7,395 bases of DNA from an uncultured Clostridia bacterium (lineage in GTDB: Bacteria; Bacillota; Clostridia; Christensenellales; UBA1242): NCBI GenBank assembly GCA_944381225.1, contig CALWKJ010000049.1, forward strand, positions 1-7,395, written 5' to 3'. Position 1 is the first letter of the stretch. The number at the start of each line of letters is the position of its first letter. The position numbers and the translations under genes were made by a program. Positions 1 through 5,883 of the stretch are shown piece after piece. The notes below the pieces were generated by a model. That model did no database searches. It saw nothing but the letters and a program-made list of their open reading frames with translations, and was not told the DNA's origin.

Positions 1-478
1 GTAAATATTTTTTAGAATATGAATAAATATCAATGTTGTCATTCTCGCATTGACTTATTACCTTTGCATAATGTTTAAAATTTTCAGTTGGCAAATTTAA
101 ATCTTTAATAACTTGTTTTAATGTTTTTTCAGCATCGCTTTCACTATACAATGAAAAGTTTTCAGTTTGTTTACCAAGTTTTGAAATATGATTTCTTAAT
201 ATTTTAAGGCACATAGAATGAAAGGTAGAAATCCAAACTTCATTATTTCTATTAAGTAAGCTAGATACCCTTTCTTTCATTTCTTTTGCTGCTTTGTTTG
301 TAAAAGTTATAGCCAAAATATTTTTTTCATCAACATGTTGATTTTCAATTAAATATGCAATTCTATGAGTAAGCAGTTTAGTTTTTCCACTGCCAGCCCC
401 AGCAGTTACCAAAACAGCACCCTTTATACATAAGAGTGCTTGTTTTTGTGCTTCATTTAAATTATTTAAAATGTCCAT
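1..478 (-). CDS. pcrA: PcrA/UvrD-type superfamily 1A DNA helicase, N-terminal fragment
   Basis: This is the first 159 residues of an ATP-dependent 3'-5' DNA helicase acting in repair and replication restart; the gene runs off the left edge. Seen in the translation: a Q-motif region (LNEAQKQAL, about 7-15), Walker A AGAGSGKT (26-33), motif Ia ITFTNKAAKEMKERV (57-71) and motif Ib STFHSMCLKILRN (84-96), followed by the beginning of the 1B subdomain. The order, spacing and wording are very close to Bacillus PcrA. Walker B and the later motifs lie outside the window. The chosen ATG at 478 gives the usual short N-terminus before the Q motif; an in-frame ATG at 508 would add ten residues (MAYSLCYTQH). 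Neither start has a good ribosome binding site, so translation may be coupled to the 114-residue gene, whose stop lies 40 (or 10) bases upstream. UvrD or Rep naming is possible without the C-terminus. Confidence 0.93.
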   Translation of the reverse strand, partial: MDILNNLNEAQKQALLCIKGAVLVTAGAGSGKTKLLTHRIAYLIENQHVDEKNILAITFTNKAAKEMKERVSSLLNRNNEVWISTFHSMCLKILRNHISKLGKQTENFSLYSESDAEKTLKQVIKDLNLPTENFKHYAKVISQCENDNIDIYSYSKKYL

Positions 479-518
479 ATGCTGAGTATAACACAATGAA
501 TATGCCATTGCAAATGTC

Positions 519-863
519 TTAATAAACTTCTTTCATTTTTTCAATCTCATATCTTTTTTTTAGCTGTCTGTACTTGTCTGCAATCATAAAAAAATATCTT
601 TCTTTTTGTTCATTTGACAATGATTTATAATAATTAAAATCAATTATTTCATTTAAAGGGTTAATTGAATCATTATCTACAGTATTTTTTACTTTATTGT
701 ACATTTCAACATCTGCATCATTATTTATAATTACTGTTTTTATATAACTTTCGTTTGTTTTAACACACAAAATATTATTTTTTGTAAAATGCTTGTTTGT
801 TTTCCCTTGCAATCTGTCTTTAGCTTGCTTTGCCATTTGTTTTAATATCTCTCTACCATTCAT
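519..863 (-). CDS. hypothetical protein, 114 residues, upstream of pcrA
   Basis: I do not recognise this protein. It is small, charged and has no signal peptide or membrane segment, so it is probably cytosolic. The N-terminus (1-24) is a basic, likely helical stretch (MNGREILKQMAKQAKDRLQG); the middle (30-60) looks like beta strands with one cysteine (C33); the C-terminal third (about 78-113) has heptad-like, charged helical character (LSNEQKERY, then DKYRQLKKRYEIEKMKE). That it is a real gene is supported by an AGGAG ribosome binding site at 873-869, five bases before the ATG, and by filling the space between the U32 gene and pcrA. Same strand and short spacing to pcrA suggest co-transcription, so a DNA-repair-related role is conceivable but unproven. 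A 10-bp-arm inverted repeat directly abuts its ribosome binding site. Confidence 0.8.
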   Translation of the reverse strand: MNGREILKQMAKQAKDRLQGKTNKHFTKNNILCVKTNESYIKTVIINNDADVEMYNKVKNTVDNDSINPLNEIIDFNYYKSLSNEQKERYFFMIADKYRQLKKRYEIEKMKEVY

Positions 864-872
864 ATTTTCTCC

Positions 873-901
873 TTTTGTTATATAAAAATTTTATAACAAA
901 A
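873..901 (-). promoter_or_regulatory. inverted repeat abutting the ribosome binding site (operator or 5' UTR hairpin)
   Basis: Perfect 10-base arms TTTTGTTATA (873-882) and TATAACAAAA (892-901) flank a 9-base spacer. In the minus-strand transcript the right arm runs straight into the AGGAG of the 114-residue gene. It could be a repressor operator or a weak AU-rich hairpin that limits ribosome access. The spacing does not match the Rex or BirA consensus, and no regulator can be named. Confidence 0.4.
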
Positions 902-955
902 ATATACAATAAGAAAAGTGAAAAATTTGAATTATACTAACTATTAAAGTATTTT

Positions 956-977
956 ATGGTCGAAAAATATCGACTAT
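956..977. repeat. short inverted repeat between the U32 gene and the 114-residue gene
   Basis: Arms GTCGA (959-963) and TCGAC (970-974) with a 6-base spacer; on the plus strand the stem extends to eight pairs with one G-U. It is the most GC-containing element of the gap 864-1010. It lies 34 bases past the stop of the U32 gene, but the minus-strand transcript is not followed by a clean U-run, so a rho-independent terminator is doubtful. A protein-binding dyad is an alternative. Confidence 0.25.
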
Positions 978-1010
978 TGTTATATTTATTAGGTTTTTGT
1001 TACTATAAAA

Positions 1011-2207
1011 TTACTTTCTTAAAATATCACCCTTTTTTAATTTTAATTTTGTGTATATATACAATTTTTGTTGAACGTTTTTCGCATCAGTTATTTCTAT
1101 ATTTTTAATGTCTGTCATTTTTTTTAATTCAATTTTATTGTTAAAAGTATCATTAGGAGAAAGAACTTCCAAAACATCTCCTATTTTAAATCTGTTTCTT
1201 TGTTCAACCAAAACTTTTTCGCCGTCTGAATCACTCAATACAATTGCCATAAATTCGCTTGTCTGCACCGGCATTGAACTGTTTAAACATTCTTTATCAT
1301 TTGAACCGAAATAAAATCCTGTAGTGTATTGCCTGTGACTTGTTTTATTAAGTTCTTCCTTTAGAATTTCCATTTGTTGTGCAGAAATATCTTCTAGTGA
1401 ATTTAAAGCTCTTCTATATGCGTTAACTACATTTGCAACGTAATAAGGAGATTTCATTCTTCCTTCTATTTTCAAACTACAAACGCCAGCGCTTTTTAGT
1501 TCTTTTAAATGCTCAATCATCATTAAATCTTTTGAATTTAATATATATGTTCCTCTATCGTCTTCTTGTATTTCATACTGTTCACCTTTTCGTGATTTTT
1601 CAGTAATTGTATATTCCCATCTGCAACATTGAGCACATTCGCCATGATTCGCATCTCTGTTTGTTAGGTAATTAGACAATAAGCATCTGCCACTGTAAGA
1701 TATACACATTGCTCCATGAATGAAACATTCTAGTTCGATATCTTTTGGTATTTTTCCCCTAATTTCTTTTATTTCCTCAATTGATAGTTCTCTAGCCAAA
1801 ATAATTCTTTGAACTTTTAAACTGCACATGAAATTTATTGCATAACTATTTAAAATATTGGCTTGAGTGCTTACATGAATTTTCAAATTTGGGAAATAAG
1901 TTTTTATATAATATATAATTCCCAAATCAGACACTATAACTGCATCTACATGTGCGTCTAATAATATTTGCAAATATTCTTTTAATCCTTTAAAATCACT
2001 TTCGTGCGCTAATATATTTAAGGCAATGTAAACTTTTTTACCAAGATCGTGAGCATATTTTGTTGCTTTAAAAATTTCATCATTATCAAAATTTTCTGAA
2101 AAAGCTCTAAGTCCAAATTTTTTACCAGCAAAATAAACTGCGTCTGCTCCAAAATAAAACGCTGTTTGCATTTTTTCAAAATTTCCTGCAGGTGCCAATA
2201 ATTCCAT
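1011..2207 (-). CDS. U32-family Fe-S protein, TrhP/YrrO-like (probable tRNA U34 hydroxylation)
   Basis: 398 residues of the family annotated as peptidase U32. The opening MELLAPAGNFEKMQTAF and the barrel motifs GADAVYFAGKKFGLRAF (20-36) and VSTQ (112-115) are typical. The family signature is at 164-197: HGAMC, SYSGRC, then N-x-G-E-C and CCRW, giving cysteines C168, C175, C191 and C195 as likely [4Fe-4S] ligands, as known for UbiU/UbiV and TrhP. SLKIEGRMKSPYYV (244-257) and a C-terminal beta domain (about 318-398) match the TrhP/YegQ/YrrO branch, which makes 5-hydroxyuridine at tRNA position 34 from prephenate; a protease role is not supported. The start at 2207 is preferred over an in-frame ATG at 2243 because it has GGAGG at 2217-2213 and because a consensus promoter -10 box overlaps the longer N-terminus. 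The RlhA or UbiU subgroup cannot be fully excluded without a tree. Confidence 0.9.
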   Translation of the reverse strand: MELLAPAGNFEKMQTAFYFGADAVYFAGKKFGLRAFSENFDNDEIFKATKYAHDLGKKVYIALNILAHESDFKGLKEYLQILLDAHVDAVIVSDLGIIYYIKTYFPNLKIHVSTQANILNSYAINFMCSLKVQRIILARELSIEEIKEIRGKIPKDIELECFIHGAMCISYSGRCLLSNYLTNRDANHGECAQCCRWEYTITEKSRKGEQYEIQEDDRGTYILNSKDLMMIEHLKELKSAGVCSLKIEGRMKSPYYVANVVNAYRRALNSLEDISAQQMEILKEELNKTSHRQYTTGFYFGSNDKECLNSSMPVQTSEFMAIVLSDSDGEKVLVEQRNRFKIGDVLEVLSPNDTFNNKIELKKMTDIKNIEITDAKNVQQKLYIYTKLKLKKGDILRK

Positions 2208-2228
2208 CCTTTCCTCCAAAACAAAGGA

Positions 2229-2257
2229 ATTATACCACATCACCTTTTCAAATACAA
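2229..2257 (-). promoter_or_regulatory. candidate sigma-A promoter of the U32 gene
   Basis: On the minus strand a perfect -10 box TATAAT (2234-2229) lies 17 bases after TTGTAT (2257-2252), a partial -35. Predicted transcription begins near 2222, giving a leader of about 15 bases that still contains the GGAGG. It sits in the 50-base gap after the DUF3343 stop, so the U32 gene can be transcribed on its own, although readthrough is possible. Seen as sequence match only. Confidence 0.5.
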
Positions 2258-2518
2258 TTATTTTATTTTAATAATTCTTTGGTTTAAACCTTGCCCAATA
2301 ATTTGATATATTCCTCCAAAAGTATCAAAATATCTTCTTGCCAAAATACTTTGAACACTTTTTAAATACATAGAATCAAATTTAACTGAAATCCCACACG
2401 AAACATTTACTTTTCTTGGAGTATTAACAATTTGACATGGTACCTTGTATGATTGCAATAAATTAGCAAAATTGATGGTGTGCGACCTTGCCCTAAAAAC
2501 TATTATCATATATTCCAT
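2258..2518 (-). CDS. DUF3343 protein, putative sulfur/selenium carrier
   Basis: 86 residues matching the DUF3343 family in length and pattern: an N-terminal beta strand (MIIVFRARSHTINFANLL), a helix, then the signature VNTPRKVNVSCGISVKF (31-47), close to the family's PTPR...SCG core. C41 of the SCG motif is the conserved cysteine thought to carry sulfur or selenium; C28 is a second cysteine. The family often sits next to EF2568-type cysteine desulfurases and selenium genes, and here it is divergent from exactly such a desulfurase with 79 bases between starts. The start is supported by AGGAG at 2530-2526, seven bases before the ATG; a second in-frame ATG three codons later is less well placed. 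Function as a carrier is inferred from context known for the family, not demonstrated. Confidence 0.85.
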   Translation of the reverse strand: MEYMIIVFRARSHTINFANLLQSYKVPCQIVNTPRKVNVSCGISVKFDSMYLKSVQSILARRYFDTFGGIYQIIGQGLNQRIIKIK

Positions 2519-2551
2519 TATTTTTCTCCTCTGTGGTCAATTATTTATGTT

Positions 2552-2579
2552 TTTTCATATCATATTATATTACTATATA
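2552..2579 (+). promoter_or_regulatory. possible promoter of the cysteine desulfurase gene
   Basis: TTTTCA (2552-2557) and TATATA (2574-2579) are separated by 16 bases in the divergent gap 2519-2597. The expected transcript begins about a dozen bases before the ATG. Both boxes are imperfect and the region is low-complexity AT. Confidence 0.3.
2564..2569 (-). promoter_or_regulatory. possible -10 box for the DUF3343 gene
   Basis: A perfect TATAAT reads on the minus strand 45 bases upstream of the DUF3343 ATG. No convincing -35 hexamer is found 16-18 bases further upstream, and the surroundings are so AT-rich that chance matches are likely. It overlaps the spacer of the candidate promoter for the desulfurase, so the two would compete for polymerase. 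Confidence 0.25.
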
Positions 2580-2597
2580 AAGAGAGAAAAAGTTAAA

Positions 2598-3728
2598 ATG
2601 ATTTATTTAGATAACAGTGCAAGCACATTTATTAAACCAAAAGAAGTTATAAGCGCAACTTGCGAAGGACTTACAAAATATTCTGCAAATCCTGGACGAA
2701 GTGGGCACATGTTGAGCACAATAGCTGCTGTTAAAGTTGAAAATGTAAGAGAAAAAATATGCAACTTTTTTAATGCTGAAAGTGCCATTTTTACAGAAAA
2801 TTGTACCGACGCTTTAAATTTGGCAATACAAGGTATAGTTAAGGAAAACATGCATGTAATATGCACAACAAATGACCACAACGCAAGTGTGAGGCCCCTT
2901 TTTGAACTACAAAGAAAATTGGGAATTGAAATTTCTGTTTCATCACCAAGAGATAGAGGATTTTTATCAATAGACGACATCTTGCCTCATGTGAAGCAAC
3001 ATACGAAAATAATTTGTTTAAACCACATGTCAAACGTAGATGGAGAAATTGCTGATGTAGAAAAGATTGGACAATTTTGCAAAGAAAAAAACATAATATT
3101 TATAGTAGATGCCGCACAAAGTGCTGGACATATAAAAATAGATATGAAAAAATTTAATATAGACTTTTTAGCCTTAGCTCCTCACAAAGGACTTTATGCT
3201 CCACAAGGGGTTGGAGTTTTGGCTTGCACAAACAAAGTTTCATTGCAACCAATACGCTTTGGTGGAACTGGTACAGAAAGTGAAAATCTTTATCAACCAC
3301 TAGGAACAATAGAAACATATGAAAGCGGAACATTACCCACTCCAAATATATTGGGGCTTGGTGCCGGAATAGATTTTGTTAAAAAAAATTTTACAGAAAT
3401 AAATGACAAAATTGATGACTTATCAACATATTTAAACTACGAATTATCAAATATTAATGGTGTTACAGTTTACACACATCCAAACAATGCTTTTGGAGTT
3501 ATTGGTTTTAATGTAGCAGATTATGGCTCAACAGATGTTAGCCAGCTTTTAAGCGACAAATATGACATTTGCACTCGTGGAGGTCTTCACTGCGCAGGAT
3601 TGAAACATAAATTTTTAAACACAACCAAGCAAGGAATAGTTAGAGCATCACTTTCGTATTTTAATACATTTAACGACTGTCAAAAACTTGTTAAAGCGAT
3701 TAAACATATAGCAAAATATGGATATTAA
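2598..3728 (+). CDS. cysteine desulfurase family protein (class V aminotransferase fold, EF2568 type)
   Basis: A 376-residue pyridoxal-phosphate enzyme expected to take sulfur (or selenium) from cysteine (selenocysteine) as an enzyme persulfide. Visible landmarks: MIYLDNSAST start, NPGRSGHMLS (31-40), H94 in the NDHNASVRP stretch, NHMSNVDGEI (142-151), PLP-contacting D171 and Q174 in VDAAQSAG, the Schiff-base lysine K197 in APHKGLYAPQGVGVL, FGGTGTES (221-228), ESGTLPTPN (242-250) and the catalytic cysteine C332 in RGGLHCAGLKHK. Length and motifs fit the EF2568-like subfamily (TIGR01977) better than IscS or SufS. An upstream in-frame extension to 2445 was rejected because it overlaps the DUF3343 gene and adds non-family sequence. 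The ribosome binding site is weak (GAGAG at 2582-2586, 11 bases away). It is the only plus-strand gene here. Full-length and apparently intact; the true acceptor is unknown. Confidence 0.93.
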   Translation: MIYLDNSASTFIKPKEVISATCEGLTKYSANPGRSGHMLSTIAAVKVENVREKICNFFNAESAIFTENCTDALNLAIQGIVKENMHVICTTNDHNASVRPLFELQRKLGIEISVSSPRDRGFLSIDDILPHVKQHTKIICLNHMSNVDGEIADVEKIGQFCKEKNIIFIVDAAQSAGHIKIDMKKFNIDFLALAPHKGLYAPQGVGVLACTNKVSLQPIRFGGTGTESENLYQPLGTIETYESGTLPTPNILGLGAGIDFVKKNFTEINDKIDDLSTYLNYELSNINGVTVYTHPNNAFGVIGFNVADYGSTDVSQLLSDKYDICTRGGLHCAGLKHKFLNTTKQGIVRASLSYFNTFNDCQKLVKAIKHIAKYGY

Positions 3729-3751
3729 AAAGCCAGTTACTTACATTAAAT

Positions 3752-4504
3752 TTATCCAATTTCGCGTTCTTTTTCTAATTTTTTAGATTGCTTTTTATTT
3801 TGTTTAAAAGCTTTTTTAAATTCTTTGTTGCTAAGATGGTCGCTAGCAAAAGAACTATTTTTCTTTTTACCTATCTTTTTTAATTTTTCCTTAAAATTAA
3901 CTTTGTTTTCTTTGCCCAAAAGAAGCCTATTAATGTTTTCCCTGTGCATAAACCAAACAAGAAAATATGCAAAAAATAACATTATTGTAATAGTTATGTT
4001 ATCGTGAAACTTATATCCCTCAATTAACGTTAGTGCAGTTATATATAAAAATGATGCTATTGCGCCGTAATCAAATATAACTAAATATAAAAAGCAAACT
4101 GCAAACATAATTATTGCCCAATATGGTTCTGCAACTGCAAACATTCCCAGCATAGTAGCAACACCCTTTCCACCTTTAAATTTGTAAAAAGCTGGAAAAC
4201 AATGCCCTATTACAGCACTTAATCCACCGGCGTATAAGCCAACATAGCACATTTCGCTGTTTACATCGCCACCCAACATAAAAAATCCTATTAATGACGG
4301 AATTGCCCCTTTTAGCGCATCAAAAAACAATGTTAAAATTCCCATTTTAAAGCCAAATGTTCTAAGCATATTCATAGAGCCAGGATTGCCACTTCCATGC
4401 TTGGTTATGTCATCTTTTCTTAATTTAGAAATTATTTTTGCTGAGCTTATATTTCCAAGCAAATATCCACAAATTATTAAAAAGACAAATTTAATAATAA
4501 TCAT
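3752..4504 (-). CDS. plsY: PlsY, acyl-phosphate:glycerol-3-phosphate acyltransferase
   Basis: Integral membrane enzyme that moves an acyl group from acyl-phosphate (made by PlsX) to glycerol-3-phosphate, giving lysophosphatidic acid for phospholipid synthesis. Seen: YLLGNISSAKIISKL (14-28), the GSGNPGSMNMLRTFG motif (37-51), FDALKG (61-66), the phosphate-binding loop FKGGKGVATMLG (109-120) and HRENINRLLLGKE (187-199), separated by hydrophobic membrane segments. The NPGSMN version differs from the textbook N(I/A)GATN but resembles clostridial variants. At 250 residues it is longer than the usual 195-215: residues about 201-250 form a hydrophilic, very lysine-rich cytoplasmic tail. The ATG overlaps the der stop by one base (TAATG) and uses an AGGAG at 4519-4515 inside der, so translation is probably coupled. 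No gpsA follows; the next gene is convergent. Confidence 0.96.
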   Translation of the reverse strand: MIIIKFVFLIICGYLLGNISSAKIISKLRKDDITKHGSGNPGSMNMLRTFGFKMGILTLFFDALKGAIPSLIGFFMLGGDVNSEMCYVGLYAGGLSAVIGHCFPAFYKFKGGKGVATMLGMFAVAEPYWAIIMFAVCFLYLVIFDYGAIASFLYITALTLIEGYKFHDNITITIMLFFAYFLVWFMHRENINRLLLGKENKVNFKEKLKKIGKKKNSSFASDHLSNKEFKKAFKQNKKQSKKLEKEREIG

Positions 4505-5823
4505 TAATCTTTTTCTCCTTTTGAGCGTGCTATTAATTTTATTGGAGTGCCTGAAAAATCAACTGCTTGTCTAAAACGATTTTCTAAATACCTTAAATAT
4601 GAAAAATGCAAAAGGCTTTCATCATTGCAAAACAAAACAAAAGTTGGCGGATTTGTTTTCACTTGAGTAATATAGTTTATTTTTAATCGTTTACCATTTC
4701 TATATGGTGGTTCATTTGAAATCAATGCTTGGCTTAATAAGTCGTTTAAAGTCCCAGTTGCAATCCTTCTTGACGAATTAAAAAATGATTGCTTAGCCAT
4801 CTCTATTATGTTTGTTAAACGCTGTCCTGTGAGCGCTGAAACAAATACAATTTTAACATAATCCATAAAAGATAAGTTTTGTTTAATTTTTTGTTGAAAT
4901 ACATTTATTGTGCTGCCATTTTTTTCTACCAAATCCCACTTGTTTACAACAATAACACTAGGTTTGCCCGCTTCATGTACATATCCTGCAATTCTAACAT
5001 CCTGTTCTGTAATGCCATCTGTGGCATCTATGACAATTAAAACGACGTCTGCTCTTTCTATTGCCTCCATTGATCTTATTACAGAATATCCTTCTACACT
5101 GTCCCTTCTATAATTTTTTTGTTTCCTTAGTCCTGCCGTATCAACCAAAGTATATTGTTGACCATTAAATTTAAAATCTGTTTCAATTGCATCTCTTGTT
5201 GTACCAGCCACATCGCTTACTACAACTCTTGAGAATCCCAAAATTTTATTTGTAATGCTACTTTTGCCAACATTTGGCCTGCCAACTATTGCTATTTTAA
5301 CAAAGTTGCCACTTGAGTTTTCTTCAGTAATGCTAAAATTTTTTGTAATTTCATCTAATACCTCTCCAAGCCCCTTTGCTTGCTCGCACGATATTGGAAA
5401 TGGTTCTCCCATGCCAAGTTGATAAAATTCATATGCCATATTTACATCAAAATTGTCTAATTTGTTAACTACTAAAACTATTTTTTTATTTGTTTTCCTT
5501 AATATTTCTGCAACATCATAATCGCCTTGTGTAACTCCAGCTAATCCATCAACTAAAAAGACAATGACGTCTGCAAGGTCTATGGCAACATCAACCTGCT
5601 TTTTAATGTCATTTTGAAAAATATCATCTGATTTAACATCAATACCACCAGTGTCAATTAATCTAAACTCATGCCCACACCATTCTGCGTCGCCGTAAAT
5701 TCTATCTCTTGTTACTCCCGGAGTATCGTCCACAATACTTATTCTTCTGCCGCATATTTTATTAAAAAAAGTACTTTTGCCAACATTGGGTCTGCCAACG
5801 ATAGCCACTAAAGGTTTTGCCAA
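4504..5823 (-). CDS. der: Der (EngA), double GTPase for 50S ribosome assembly
   Basis: A 439-residue essential-type GTPase with two tandem G domains and a KH-like domain. First G domain: GRPNVGKS (10-17), GVTRD (36-40), DTGG (57-60), NKLD (120-123). Second: GRPNVGKS (181-188), GTTRDA (207-212), DTAG (228-231), NKWD (294-297) and a VSAL (328-331) G5 motif. The C-terminal domain (about 355-434) contains the PPYRNGKRLKINYITQ and NPPTFVLF stretches typical of Der. All nucleotide-binding motifs are intact and the length is normal. The start codon is TTG (5823-5821): the family motif begins right after it and no in-frame ATG is suitable. It lies 60 bases after the stop of the preceding membrane protein gene, likely in the same transcript, and overlaps plsY by one base. 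Confidence 0.98.
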   Translation of the reverse strand: MAKPLVAIVGRPNVGKSTFFNKICGRRISIVDDTPGVTRDRIYGDAEWCGHEFRLIDTGGIDVKSDDIFQNDIKKQVDVAIDLADVIVFLVDGLAGVTQGDYDVAEILRKTNKKIVLVVNKLDNFDVNMAYEFYQLGMGEPFPISCEQAKGLGEVLDEITKNFSITEENSSGNFVKIAIVGRPNVGKSSITNKILGFSRVVVSDVAGTTRDAIETDFKFNGQQYTLVDTAGLRKQKNYRRDSVEGYSVIRSMEAIERADVVLIVIDATDGITEQDVRIAGYVHEAGKPSVIVVNKWDLVEKNGSTINVFQQKIKQNLSFMDYVKIVFVSALTGQRLTNIIEMAKQSFFNSSRRIATGTLNDLLSQALISNEPPYRNGKRLKINYITQVKTNPPTFVLFCNDESLLHFSYLRYLENRFRQAVDFSGTPIKLIARSKGEKD

Positions 5824-5830
5824 TTTTTTT

Positions 5831-5835
5831 CTCCT
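5831..5835 (-). promoter_or_regulatory. ribosome binding site that fixes the TTG start of der
   Basis: AGGAG on the minus strand followed by seven A residues and then TTG. The ideal spacing to the TTG, with the Der N-terminal motif following at once, decides the start. The spacer is a pure seven-base A-run, so slippage could alter spacing, though that is only a possibility. Confidence 0.75.
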
Positions 5836-5883
5836 AATTTATAATAACAATAAATGATATCATAATTTAGTAATATTTTCAAT

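Noticed and set aside
873..901. Rex or BirA operator identity for the inverted repeat
   Set aside because: Half-sites share TTGTTA with both, but the total length and spacer (25 bases between outer TTG and CAA, 9-base spacer) fit neither consensus.
1108..1314. 68-codon plus-strand reading frame inside the U32 gene
   Set aside because: Shadow of the U32 C-terminal domain with no ribosome binding site or motif.
1011..2207. Secreted collagenase-like protease function of the U32 protein
   Set aside because: No signal peptide is present, and the four-cysteine cluster motif and domain layout fit the RNA-modifying U32 branch.
2445..2597. N-terminal extension of the cysteine desulfurase by 51 residues
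   Set aside because: It overlaps the DUF3343 coding region on the other strand, lacks a ribosome binding site, and the family motif MIYLDNSAST begins at 2598.
2603..2980. 125-codon minus-strand reading frame inside the desulfurase gene
   Set aside because: It lies wholly within a strongly motif-supported gene, has no recognisable protein features and is a shadow of the coding strand.
3774..3787. TCTAA/TTAGA stem with a T4 loop near the plsY end
   Set aside because: Only five weak pairs and inside coding sequence for the lysine-rich tail; too unstable for a terminator.
5854..5863. 10-base palindrome ATGATATCAT upstream of der
   Set aside because: Short, made mostly of A and T, and not extended by flanking symmetry; expected by chance in such DNA.
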